Assembly (NCBI GenBank): GCA_964575225.1 | Contig: CAZNQW010000028.1 | Coordinates: 1-25,039, forward strand | Reading direction: 5' to 3' | Length of the DNA stretch: 25,039 nt | Source: CAZNQW01 sp964575225 | GTDB taxonomy: Bacteria; Chloroflexota; Anaerolineae; JAAYZQ01 | In this document: in pieces, positions 13,287 to 20,934 of the stretch | Position numbering within the stretch: position 1 is the first letter of the stretch | Layout: every line of letters starts with the position of its first letter | The notes under the pieces: generated by a model | What the model was told of the DNA's origin: nothing | Database searches by the model: none | What the model saw: only the letters and a program-made list of their open reading frames with translations | Program-made: the position numbers and the translations under genes

Positions 13287-14543
13287 ATGTTTGGAAATAT
13301 TGTGGCCGTCACCTGGAAAGAGTTGCAGCTTTTGTTTCGAGATCGAGGCGCGCTGGTCGTCCTGTTCCTCTTGCCGCTGCTGTTTGCCAGCATCCTGGGC
13401 GGGCCGGCCAAACTGGCGTCGAAAGCCTCGAGCGGCGCGGCAGGCACCGAGCCCGTCCTGGTGTTCAGCGCCTACCTGGTGAACCAGGACTCGGGAGCCT
13501 ATGGCGCACAGGTCACCGAGGCACTGCAAAGCATCAACGCCCTGAACCTGACCTCCCTGGACTCGGCGGACCAGGCCGACGGGTGGGTGGCCGAGGGCAA
13601 GAAGCCGGCGGCCATCGTCATTCCGGTCGACTTTTCCAGCCGCATCGACGCCAACCAGCCGACCACGATCCGCGTTATCGGCGACCCCACACAGGAAGAG
13701 ACCGTCAGCCTGTTGACCGGGATCGTCAACCAGGCGATCGCCGAAGTAGCCATCCTGGGCGAACTGCGCTATGGCATCCACGCCGTGCTGGAGCAGAGTG
13801 GCATGCTGGCTGGCGCCAGCCCAGAGTTCCAACAGGGCGTCGAAGCCCAGACCCTGGGCGTCATCTGGACCCAGATCCAGGAGATGCGCCAGAACCCCCT
13901 GATCCTGGTCGAGAGCCGGGATCTGGTGGCCGAGGACCAGCAGCACGAACCCTCGGCCGTGGACTGGTACATCCCGTCGTTCACCGTGATGTTTGCCTTC
14001 TTTTTGATTACCTACACGGCCAAAGCGCTGCTGCTCCAGAAAGAAGAGGGGTCCTTCCGGCGGTTGGTAGCCGCGCCCATCAGCCGCGGGGAGATCATCG
14101 CCAGCTATATGATAGCGTACGCCATCGTGGTCTTTCTCCAGGTGACCTTTATGTTCAGCGTGGGCCATCTGGTGTTCGAAGTGCCGCTGGGAAACTCGCC
14201 TGTGGGCCTCCTTTTGGTGACGTTGGCCACCGCTCTTGCGGCCAGCTCGCTGGGCCTGCTGGTGGGCGCTGTGGCCAAAACCAGCGAACAGGCAGATAGT
14301 TTGGCCATGGCCCTCGGGTTTGTGCTGATGATCGTGGGCGGCTGCGTGATCGCCTGGTTTACCATCGGCGGGGTGGCGGCCTTTATCTCCAACCTGACAC
14401 CCCACGCCCATGCCCTGCAGGCCTACCGCGGCTTGATGATCTACCACTATGGGGTGATGGACGTTCTGCCCCATATCCTGGCCCTGTTTGGCTTTGCCGG
14501 AGCCTTTTTCGCCGCCGCCATGTGGCGATTCAAATTCACCTAG
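13287..14543 (+). CDS. ABC-2 type transporter permease (second)
   Basis: A 418-residue paralogue of the preceding permease with the same layout. The N-terminal segment is at about 22-38, a large soluble domain runs to about 225, and five C-terminal membrane segments follow from about 229 (roughly 229-250, 270-297, 304-329, 335-360, 393-412). The coupling-loop motif QKEEGSFRRLVAAPI (251-265) matches that of its neighbour. Both share the N-terminal pattern VTWK(D/E)xQxLxRDRG, which supports duplication and divergence. The ATG at 13287 follows a GGGAGG site by about 7 bases. A strong hairpin terminator follows the stop codon. Confidence 0.93.
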   Translation: MFGNIVAVTWKELQLLFRDRGALVVLFLLPLLFASILGGPAKLASKASSGAAGTEPVLVFSAYLVNQDSGAYGAQVTEALQSINALNLTSLDSADQADGWVAEGKKPAAIVIPVDFSSRIDANQPTTIRVIGDPTQEETVSLLTGIVNQAIAEVAILGELRYGIHAVLEQSGMLAGASPEFQQGVEAQTLGVIWTQIQEMRQNPLILVESRDLVAEDQQHEPSAVDWYIPSFTVMFAFFLITYTAKALLLQKEEGSFRRLVAAPISRGEIIASYMIAYAIVVFLQVTFMFSVGHLVFEVPLGNSPVGLLLVTLATALAASSLGLLVGAVAKTSEQADSLAMALGFVLMIVGGCVIAWFTIGGVAAFISNLTPHAHALQAYRGLMIYHYGVMDVLPHILALFGFAGAFFAAAMWRFKFT

Positions 14544-14560
14544 CCCGCGGAACCCATCAG

Positions 14561-14597
14561 AAACGGGATGCGCTGTCCGTCGCGCGCATCCCGTTTT
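14561..14597. terminator. Bidirectional intrinsic terminator between convergent genes
   Basis: AAACGGGATGCGC (14561-14573) pairs perfectly over 13 bases with GCGCATCCCGTTT (14584-14596) around a 10-base loop. A TTTT run ends the plus-strand arm and the minus strand also ends in TTT. It lies between the stop of the second permease and the stop of the HAD gene, so it can end transcription from both sides. Confidence 0.88.
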
Positions 14598-14639
14598 CAT
14601 GCTTTCCCGGCCCCAAAAAATGCCCGGAGTAGGGTCGGT

Positions 14640-15404
14640 CTAAACGCGGTCCAGATCCGCCAGCCTTTTCGGCAGGTCGGCCAGGCGGTCGATCGCCAGA
14701 TCCGGCACAAAGGATGGGCTTTGGGCCTCGGCGCCCGATCCGCTCCCCTCCTGGCGGGCGTCCTCTCGGGCGCGCACCCACACGCTGCGCATGCCAGCCC
14801 GTTGGGCGCCCAACACATCGGCTTCAAGGGTATCGCCAACCATCACCACCGAGGCCGGTGGCACGTTCCACGACTCGAAAAACGGAACAAAAACCGCCGG
14901 ATCGGGCTTGCGAATGCCTATCCCGGCCGAACTCAGAGCCGGTTCCAGCCAGGGGCGCAGCCCCAGCCGGTCCACCAGACGTTGGATAAAGGCATCGTGG
15001 GTGGCATTGGAAAACATCCCCAGCCGCAATCCGCGATCCGCCAGGGTTTGGAGTACCGCGTGGGCGGCGGGATCCACTCGCCAGTGGGTGTCCTCGTAGG
15101 CAAAAAAGGCCTGGAGGGCGCCCTCCACCAAGGACGGCGCCGGATCGGGCAAGCCGAACTGGGCCAGGGTCCAGCGCATGGACGATTCGGCAGTCACTTC
15201 ACGCATCGTTTCCCGGGCCTGGGCATGCCCTTCTTCCCGGCGGGCCAGCAACGCCTGGGCAAAGGCTCTACCGTCGACCCCCAAGCGCTGCCCATCGATA
15301 AAGGATGCCAGATCGGCCCCTCCGCGCTCAAACATCTCGGGCCAGGTGCCGTCCAGGTGCATCAGGGTATGGCCCAGATCAAAGACGATGCCCTTGACAA
15401 GCAT
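14640..15404 (-). CDS. HAD-superfamily hydrolase with variant motif I
   Basis: A 254-residue HAD-fold protein. The motif I nucleophile D9 lies in FDLGHTL (8-14), where the usual second aspartate (DxD) is Gly. Motif II is the Ser of MFSNAT, motif III the Lys of IRKPDP and motif IV GDTLEAD. A helical cap lies between motifs I and II. Phosphatases of this type hydrolyse small phosphate esters; the loss of the acid/base Asp makes the exact chemistry uncertain. The ATG at 15404 overlaps the TAA of the dehydrogenase gene by one base (TAATG), so translation is likely coupled. A 51-codon longer frame would lie inside the dehydrogenase gene and is rejected. It is the last gene of its transcript. Confidence 0.9.
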   Translation of the reverse strand: MLVKGIVFDLGHTLMHLDGTWPEMFERGGADLASFIDGQRLGVDGRAFAQALLARREEGHAQARETMREVTAESSMRWTLAQFGLPDPAPSLVEGALQAFFAYEDTHWRVDPAAHAVLQTLADRGLRLGMFSNATHDAFIQRLVDRLGLRPWLEPALSSAGIGIRKPDPAVFVPFFESWNVPPASVVMVGDTLEADVLGAQRAGMRSVWVRAREDARQEGSGSGAEAQSPSFVPDLAIDRLADLPKRLADLDRV

Positions 15405-16423
15405 TAATACCCCCGCGTCGGATCCACCCGATTGAGCAACGGCTCGTCCGCCAGGAAGCGAGCCAGGTTGGTGGCAAAAAGGTCCACCGCACGCTCGTCG
15501 TAGCGCGGGCTGAACCCCGCCACGTGGGGGGTGATCAAGGCGTTCTCCAGATCCCACAGGGGGCTATCCGCAGGCAGCGGTTCCTCTTCAAACACATCGA
15601 GTCCGGCGCCGGCAATCCAACCTTCGGCCAGGGCCTGCGTCAGGGCCGCCTCGTCGATGATGGCGCCCCGGGCAATATTGACCAAGTAGGCGGTGGGTTT
15701 CATGGCCCGCAACTCGGCTTCCCCCAGCAAATGATAGGTTTCGGCCGTGGAGGGCATGGCCACCACCACATAATCGCACTCGGCCAGCAGTTCCCGCAAC
15801 TGATCGGGCTGGAAAAAGCGCGTGGGGATGGCACCCTCAGGATCGCCGGTCTTTTGAACAGAATACCCCTCGTCCTGCCGTCCCGCCGAGCGGCGCAGCG
15901 CCAAAACCCGCATCCCAAAGGCCTGGGCCAAGCGTCCCACTTCGCGGCCAATGCTACCATACCCCAGGATGCCCACCGTGCTATCCCGCAGCTCAGGACG
16001 TGCGTACAACTCCCAACGACCCGAGGGCCATTGGTGTTCCCGCTGGCAGCGGGTCCACGAGGGAACCTGCCAGCGGTGGGCCAGCATCGAAGCCAGCACA
16101 TACTCGGCGATGGGCGTGGCGTGAATGCCGCTGCTGGTGGTCACCATCACCCCCTGCTGCAACAAGGGGGTAATTTGCACGTGATCGGCGCCCGCGCTGT
16201 GAAGCTGGAACCAGCGCAAGCCCGCTGCGGCCTCCAGCGTATTGTCAGGCAGATGATAGCCATAGAGGATCTGGGTATCGGGGTGTCGAGCCAATGCCTC
16301 GGACACTTCCTGATTATTATGACAAGTTTCCTGCGTCAGATGGACCCTCGCCGACACCGCTCGCAACTGATCCAGTTGCTCATCGGTGAAGCGCATAGTG
16401 CACAGAACCTGGATCGCGCTCAT
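15404..16423 (-). CDS. D-isomer-specific 2-hydroxyacid dehydrogenase
   Basis: A 339-residue NAD(P)-dependent oxidoreductase that interconverts 2-hydroxy- and 2-keto acids. The nucleotide-binding GYGSIG (154-159) sits in the central Rossmann domain. The catalytic triad R252 (NIARG), E281 (DVFEEEP) and H300 (TPHVAG) is complete. The N-terminal substrate domain, about 1-105, includes the QLHSAGADH loop found in the family. Substrate (glyoxylate, hydroxypyruvate, phosphoglycerate and others) cannot be told. The ATG at 16423 has a GGGAG site about 11 bases upstream. The HAD gene begins on its last base. The MBL gene stop lies 47 bases upstream, on the same strand. Confidence 0.94.
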   Translation of the reverse strand: MSAIQVLCTMRFTDEQLDQLRAVSARVHLTQETCHNNQEVSEALARHPDTQILYGYHLPDNTLEAAAGLRWFQLHSAGADHVQITPLLQQGVMVTTSSGIHATPIAEYVLASMLAHRWQVPSWTRCQREHQWPSGRWELYARPELRDSTVGILGYGSIGREVGRLAQAFGMRVLALRRSAGRQDEGYSVQKTGDPEGAIPTRFFQPDQLRELLAECDYVVVAMPSTAETYHLLGEAELRAMKPTAYLVNIARGAIIDEAALTQALAEGWIAGAGLDVFEEEPLPADSPLWDLENALITPHVAGFSPRYDERAVDLFATNLARFLADEPLLNRVDPTRGY

Positions 16424-16470
16424 TTTCTTCTTGCTCCCTAATCAGAGGGGCTTGTTGCCAAGCCACGCGG

Positions 16471-17358
16471 TTATTTCTTTTTCGCCTTTTGCCGCCTGCG
16501 GGCTTTGGCCGTCTCTTCCGATTTCATCTCGTTCCAGACCCGCCCCAGGCCCGACTTGAAGCGCCGGTCGGCCTTGGGCTTTTCGAACGGCGGGATCGGC
16601 CAATAGCGGATCAGGTGGGAGAGACTGCGGGCCGTATCGGCCTTGGACAGGCCCGAGCGATAGGCACTCCGCACTTTGCGCCGGACCAACCGCAGATAGT
16701 TCGACATATTCTCGGTGGCCTCTTTGCCCGTCAGCTCACCATGGCCCGGAATCAGGATATCGTACCGCAGCTTGCGCAGATAGGTAAGCGCCTGCAGCCA
16801 TTCCTTGGTATTGCCCTGGGACAGGAAGGGGGGACGATTGGTAACGACCAGGTCGCCGGTAAAGATCAGGCCCTCGTTGGGCATATAGATCACCGTCGTC
16901 GCCGGTGTGTGGCCGCCCAAAGGCACAAGGTGGATCTCTTTGTCCCCTTTGTACAGGATCATGCGCCCGGTGAAGGTCACCTCGGGCTTGATGATCTCCA
17001 GATCGCGCTTCCACTCGGCGACCGCTTCGGGGACGCGATCGCGGTACATGTTGATCAGCCGGGTTCGAAAGCTATCGCCATAGCTCTTCATCTCTTTCCA
17101 GGCATGCTCGTGGGCAATCACCGTGGCTGTGGGAAAATACTGATTGCCGATGACGTGAGCCCGATGGTGGTCGGTATTGATGACGTAGATGATTTCCTTG
17201 TCGGTGTACTTTTTGATCTCCTCCCGCCAATGCCGGGCCTCTTTGGGCAGCATCGGGGAATCGATCAGAATCACACCCTCGTCGGTGACAATGAACGCGA
17301 CGTTGGCGCCATGGTACTCGGTTTCCACGTACACAGCGGGAGCGATTTCTCGAATCAT
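16471..17358 (-). CDS. Metallo-beta-lactamase-fold hydrolase with altered metal motif
   Basis: A 295-residue MBL-fold protein. The usual HxHxDH metal motif reads DHHRAH in the NTDHHRAHVIGN segment, so the first His is Asp and the Asp is Ala. The other MBL landmarks are standard: GGHTP, FTGDLVV (bridging Asp) and IPGHG. The C-terminus is rich in Lys/Arg and ends in a run of basic residues. Such enzymes hydrolyse thioesters, lactones, phosphoesters and so on, usually with two zinc ions; only one metal or another metal may bind here. The ATG at 17358 has GGAGG 5 bases upstream, so the TTG 12 bases earlier is not favoured. It follows AlaX by 60 bases on the same strand. Confidence 0.9.
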   Translation of the reverse strand: MIREIAPAVYVETEYHGANVAFIVTDEGVILIDSPMLPKEARHWREEIKKYTDKEIIYVINTDHHRAHVIGNQYFPTATVIAHEHAWKEMKSYGDSFRTRLINMYRDRVPEAVAEWKRDLEIIKPEVTFTGRMILYKGDKEIHLVPLGGHTPATTVIYMPNEGLIFTGDLVVTNRPPFLSQGNTKEWLQALTYLRKLRYDILIPGHGELTGKEATENMSNYLRLVRRKVRSAYRSGLSKADTARSLSHLIRYWPIPPFEKPKADRRFKSGLGRVWNEMKSEETAKARRRQKAKKK

Positions 17359-17418
17359 GACATCCTCCAATTGCCGACTACAATAGACCGTTTCTCAAAA
17401 GAACGGTGCAAGGTCTTG

Positions 17419-18657
17419 CTAAGGCAAGCGACGCGTCTGGATCGAATCGAGCACGGCTTGCAGGGCCTCATCCAGAGCCAGGCCCACCCGCTCCCCATCG
17501 GGGCCAACATCGGGGCCTCCCCCCTGGGCGAACTCGGGGCGACCGCCTCCGCCGCCACCTACCACCTGGCACGCCCGGCGAACCAACGTCCCCATAGGGA
17601 GATCAACATCCTGGGATCGGGCGAAAGTGAAATGGCCCTTATGCCCCCTGGCACCGCCCCCACCCAGCAGAGCCACTGTGTTCTCGCGCGACACCAATCG
17701 CTGGGCCAGGTGCTTGAGATCGTCGGGCAGGCGTTCGGGGAAATAGGCATGCACCATCCGCACCCCGCCCACCGACTGGGCCCGCCGCCACAGATCGGCG
17801 GCTTCTGCGTCCAGCAGCGCATCCCGGGCGTCGTGCAATTCCTTCCGGCTCTCTTTCAGGTCCTCCGCCAACCGCTGGACCAGTTCGCCCAACTCCCGAT
17901 GGCTCACGGTGAACTGCCGGGCCAGATCCATCACCAGAGTGTTCTTGAACCCATAATCCTTCAACGCCCGGATGCCGCACAAAAACTCGACCCGCGTTTC
18001 TTCACCGCGGCGCTCGCTGCGGGTGATCTTGATCAAGCCCACCTGACCGGTGGCCTGCACATGGGTTCCACCACAGGCCGAACAGTCAAATTCCCGGATC
18101 TGGACGATGCGCACCGGGCCCTGATGCGTCACCGGTTTGCGCAAAGGGAGCGAGCCCACCTCCTCGTCGGGCACAAACCGGGCCTCCACCGGCCGATTCT
18201 CACACACGATCTGGTTGGCCAGTTCCTCCACCCCGTGCAACTGCTCCGCCGAAAGGGGCGCTCGATCCAGGTCGATGGTGGCATACTCTTCGGACAGATG
18301 AAAGCCGACGGTATGAGCGTCCAGTCGCTCGACGAACGCCTCCGACAGAATATGTTGGCCGGTATGCTGCTGCGTCAGGTCGAACCGCCGATCCCAATCC
18401 ACCAACCCCTGAACCTGGTCCGTCGCCAGGGGCTGGCCCAGAATGTGGAGGACGGCTCTGTCGGACTCGCGCTCGACCACCTCCACCACCGGGACCCCAT
18501 CCAGCCAGCCAACATCGCAGGGCTGACCTCCCCCGGTGGGATAAAAGGCCGACCGATCCAGTACCACGGCTGGCTTCCCCTCCCAGGTCAATCGTTCGAC
18601 CACGTGGGCTGTAAAGGAAACCTGGGTAGGGTCCTGGTAATAGAGCCGCACCGTCAT
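17419..18657 (-). CDS. alaX: AlaX-type alanyl-tRNA editing protein, long form
   Basis: A 412-residue relative of the editing half of alanyl-tRNA synthetase, without an aminoacylation domain. These proteins deacylate Ser- or Gly-tRNA(Ala) in trans. The metal-binding residues are complete: HTGQH (H98, H102) and CGGTH (C195, H199). A coiled-coil-like helix (about 250-290) leads to a DHHA1-like C-terminal domain with the glycine-rich VVGGGGGGRPEFAQGGG segment (366-382). The length and the C-terminal domain match the long AlaX-L form. The ATG at 18657 overlaps the stop of the upstream thioredoxin-CcdA gene as ATGA, so the two are likely coupled, an unusual pairing. The zinc-thiol editing site offers one speculative link to redox partners. 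Confidence 0.93.
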   Translation of the reverse strand: MTVRLYYQDPTQVSFTAHVVERLTWEGKPAVVLDRSAFYPTGGGQPCDVGWLDGVPVVEVVERESDRAVLHILGQPLATDQVQGLVDWDRRFDLTQQHTGQHILSEAFVERLDAHTVGFHLSEEYATIDLDRAPLSAEQLHGVEELANQIVCENRPVEARFVPDEEVGSLPLRKPVTHQGPVRIVQIREFDCSACGGTHVQATGQVGLIKITRSERRGEETRVEFLCGIRALKDYGFKNTLVMDLARQFTVSHRELGELVQRLAEDLKESRKELHDARDALLDAEAADLWRRAQSVGGVRMVHAYFPERLPDDLKHLAQRLVSRENTVALLGGGGARGHKGHFTFARSQDVDLPMGTLVRRACQVVGGGGGGRPEFAQGGGPDVGPDGERVGLALDEALQAVLDSIQTRRLP

Positions 18658-20783
18658 GCACGGCTCCTGCGTTTACCCGCGGTTTTTGGAGCAGGCGCCG
18701 GCTTTTTGAGCAGATGGAGCGCCAGAACCCCGGCCCCAATCACGACCACTACTCCGGCTAGGATAGCCCAGTTCCAGGGCGGTGCGACACCGAACAGGGG
18801 CAGCAGCGTCCAGAACATCCACAGCGCCAGGCCCACAAAGACAAAGCCGGTGATCAGCTTGATGGTAGAGGTATGCCGGTTGATGAACCGCGCCAACTGA
18901 TCGGAGGTAGTGCCCAGGTAACTCAACACAAACACCACGATGAGGGGCAAAATGAACATCAAGCAATACAGAACCAGATACAAAAACGCCTGGGCAGCCA
19001 GCTCGGGCCGGCTCATCACATAGATAATGGTGGGCAAATAGACCTGGCCCGTGCAAGCCAGCTCCAGCAAAGAGATGACAAAACCGCTCACAAGAGCCAT
19101 GGCTACAAAGCCACGCACCTGCGTGTTCTCACGAATGACCTTGTTGATGCGGCGGCGCAAAGCAACGGGCAATTTGAGTGCAATCTCACCGGCGCCCTGG
19201 TCCCGCGACGTAAGAAAATCCCGAAAGGTCACAATGGCCAGCACCACACATAGCAAGGCCGTAATCAGGTACACCCACCGTCCCAACGCCGTGAAAAAGC
19301 TGAGCGATTGGATAATCCGCAGAAGGCCAACGCCCACCAACAGATAGGTTAGAAACACACCCAGGGCAAAAGCCACACCCACAAAGAGGATGTCCCGGCC
19401 TTTGCGACCGGTAAAGGCCAGGTAGGAGATAAAAAAGACCAACGTGGCAAAAGCACATGGGTTGAGACCGTCGATCAGACCGGCTCCCAACACCGTCAGA
19501 ACGCCGAAAGACTTGAAGCGATCAACCAGTCCTTCCCCGGCGGTAGATGGATCAAAGTCACTCCACGTCCGCTCGGCGCCCGTGACCTCGTATTGGGCCA
19601 CAACCGTCAACAGGCTGTCCAGGGTAGCCTCGGTATCCAGCAGATAGTCGTCCCCGACAAAGATCATGGGCGTCGACAGGCGCTTTTCCTCGGGAACCCC
19701 GTACCGCTCGCACAGCCACTCGTTGAGCTCCTTGCTCTCGGCATCCTCCATCGAATAGCTCTCGACGACCAACTGGGGGTAGCGCTCCTGGACCACCCGC
19801 AGATCGTAGGTCGTGCGGGCGCACTCCTGGCAACCCGCCTGTTCAAAATAAGCCAGGTAGATCGGCTGGGCTGCCACGGGGGAAAGGGAGACCGAGGGTG
19901 TGCCCTCGGGTTGTGGGGATTCGGTGGTGGTCCCTTCTGGGGCCGGGGTCACGGTGCCGTCTTGCTGGGCGAGTTCCTCCAAGAAGCTGAGGTCGACCCC
20001 TCCCTGCGCCAGATAGGTCTCGATTAACCCCGGGAGTTCCGCCTCAATCTGGTCGAGGCCGACCAAGAGATGGCGCCCGACAAGCACCTGCACGGCTCCA
20101 GACGAGGCTTCGACGCCCAGCGCCGCCTGAATCCGTTCCACCAGTGCAGCGTTGTCGGGTTCCTTCAGATCGGCGGCATAGGGTTGCAGCTTGCCGCTGT
20201 ACTGCTCGAGCAGCGACCCGATCAGGGTATTCAAAGCATCGTATTCGGGCTTGGTCACATCGAGAAAGACAAGGATCTCAACCGAGGGCTCGGGGGTGGG
20301 CAACACCACCTCGGGCAGATTCTCCAGGTCCGGGAAATCCACCCCTCCCTGGGCCAGGTACTCATCAATATACCCTTCGAGCTTTTCCGGGATTTCGAGC
20401 CCACCCATCAACACCTTGTCGCCGATCACCAGCGTGGGCACAAGCCCCCGGCGCTCTTCAGGCACATTCAGCTTGGTCTCCAGAGCAAGCATGGTCAAAT
20501 AAGCCTGAGAATCGCTATAGATGTCGATGTACTGATACTCGACCTGATCGCCATACTTTTCGTAAACGGTTGGGAGAAAATTCTCCATGACCTCGTGGCA
20601 ATGGGGACAAGTCGGGCCATAAAAGAGCAAAAAGCGTGCCACCGGCCTGTCCGGCGCAATAGCCGTGGTTGCCGCCGCGTCGCCACCGTCCTGGGCCAGA
20701 GTGGGCAACGTTACTGCCAGCAACAACCAAACCAGCACCAACCCCATGACGAACGGGTGCCGTTTTCCTATCCCAAGTCTCAT
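18654..20783 (-). CDS. Multi-thioredoxin/CcdA (DsbD-like) membrane thiol relay protein
   Basis: A 709-residue fusion. A signal peptide or first membrane segment (about 1-30) precedes an extracytoplasmic thioredoxin-like domain with CPHC (C59, C62). A cysteine-free thioredoxin-like domain follows (about 165-265). A third domain carries CQEC (C318, C321). The first two end in a near-repeated motif (YLAQGGVDF... and YLAQGGVDL...). A linker rich in T/P/E joins the second to the third. A CcdA/DsbD-like membrane domain occupies about 430-692, with seven segments and the paired membrane cysteines C443 (NPC) and C577 (ACTGQ). Such proteins carry electrons from the cytoplasm to extracytoplasmic thiols, for cytochrome c maturation or disulfide reduction. 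The ATG at 20783 has an AAGGAAAGG-type site upstream. Its last bases overlap the alaX start. Confidence 0.92.
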   Translation of the reverse strand: MRLGIGKRHPFVMGLVLVWLLLAVTLPTLAQDGGDAAATTAIAPDRPVARFLLFYGPTCPHCHEVMENFLPTVYEKYGDQVEYQYIDIYSDSQAYLTMLALETKLNVPEERRGLVPTLVIGDKVLMGGLEIPEKLEGYIDEYLAQGGVDFPDLENLPEVVLPTPEPSVEILVFLDVTKPEYDALNTLIGSLLEQYSGKLQPYAADLKEPDNAALVERIQAALGVEASSGAVQVLVGRHLLVGLDQIEAELPGLIETYLAQGGVDLSFLEELAQQDGTVTPAPEGTTTESPQPEGTPSVSLSPVAAQPIYLAYFEQAGCQECARTTYDLRVVQERYPQLVVESYSMEDAESKELNEWLCERYGVPEEKRLSTPMIFVGDDYLLDTEATLDSLLTVVAQYEVTGAERTWSDFDPSTAGEGLVDRFKSFGVLTVLGAGLIDGLNPCAFATLVFFISYLAFTGRKGRDILFVGVAFALGVFLTYLLVGVGLLRIIQSLSFFTALGRWVYLITALLCVVLAIVTFRDFLTSRDQGAGEIALKLPVALRRRINKVIRENTQVRGFVAMALVSGFVISLLELACTGQVYLPTIIYVMSRPELAAQAFLYLVLYCLMFILPLIVVFVLSYLGTTSDQLARFINRHTSTIKLITGFVFVGLALWMFWTLLPLFGVAPPWNWAILAGVVVVIGAGVLALHLLKKPAPAPKTAGKRRSRA

Positions 20784-20853
20784 AGAAACGTACCTTTCCT
20801 TCTAAAGGCATGAACTAACGTCTGCCGTCGCATCGACGCAGAGACCGTCCGCG

Positions 20854-20859
20854 ATTATA
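20854..20859 (-). promoter_or_regulatory. Extended -10 promoter of the thioredoxin-CcdA operon
   Basis: A perfect TATAAT on the minus strand is preceded by TGC, making a TGnTATAAT extended -10. No clear -35 is seen 17 bases away. It gives a leader of about 65-70 bases before the ATG at 20783. Confidence 0.6.
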
Positions 20860-20934
20860 GCACAACCTGTCCACTTTTACCAGTGGCCATTCGATCAGCG
20901 TGTATGGGGAAAAAGGGAAAAGCTACGAGGTGAC

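Noticed and set aside
12918..14600. A 560-codon minus-strand open frame antisense to the permeases
   Set aside because: Gly/His/Gln-rich translation typical of a shadow frame; the plus-strand permeases have membrane topology, ribosome sites and a terminator.
17388..17406. Imperfect inverted repeat CCGTT...AACGG between alaX and the MBL gene
   Set aside because: Five paired bases followed by mismatches; neither a terminator nor an operator can be supported.
16489..18900. An 803-codon open frame on the plus strand
   Set aside because: It lies antisense to the MBL and AlaX genes and part of the thioredoxin-CcdA gene, all of which have clear motifs and ribosome sites. Long antisense frames are expected at this GC content, and its translation shows no recognisable domain.
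20871..20886. Short inverted repeat CCACT...AGTGG downstream of the UPF0104 gene as a terminator
   Set aside because: Only 5-bp arms and no T-tract on the minus strand; too weak to call.
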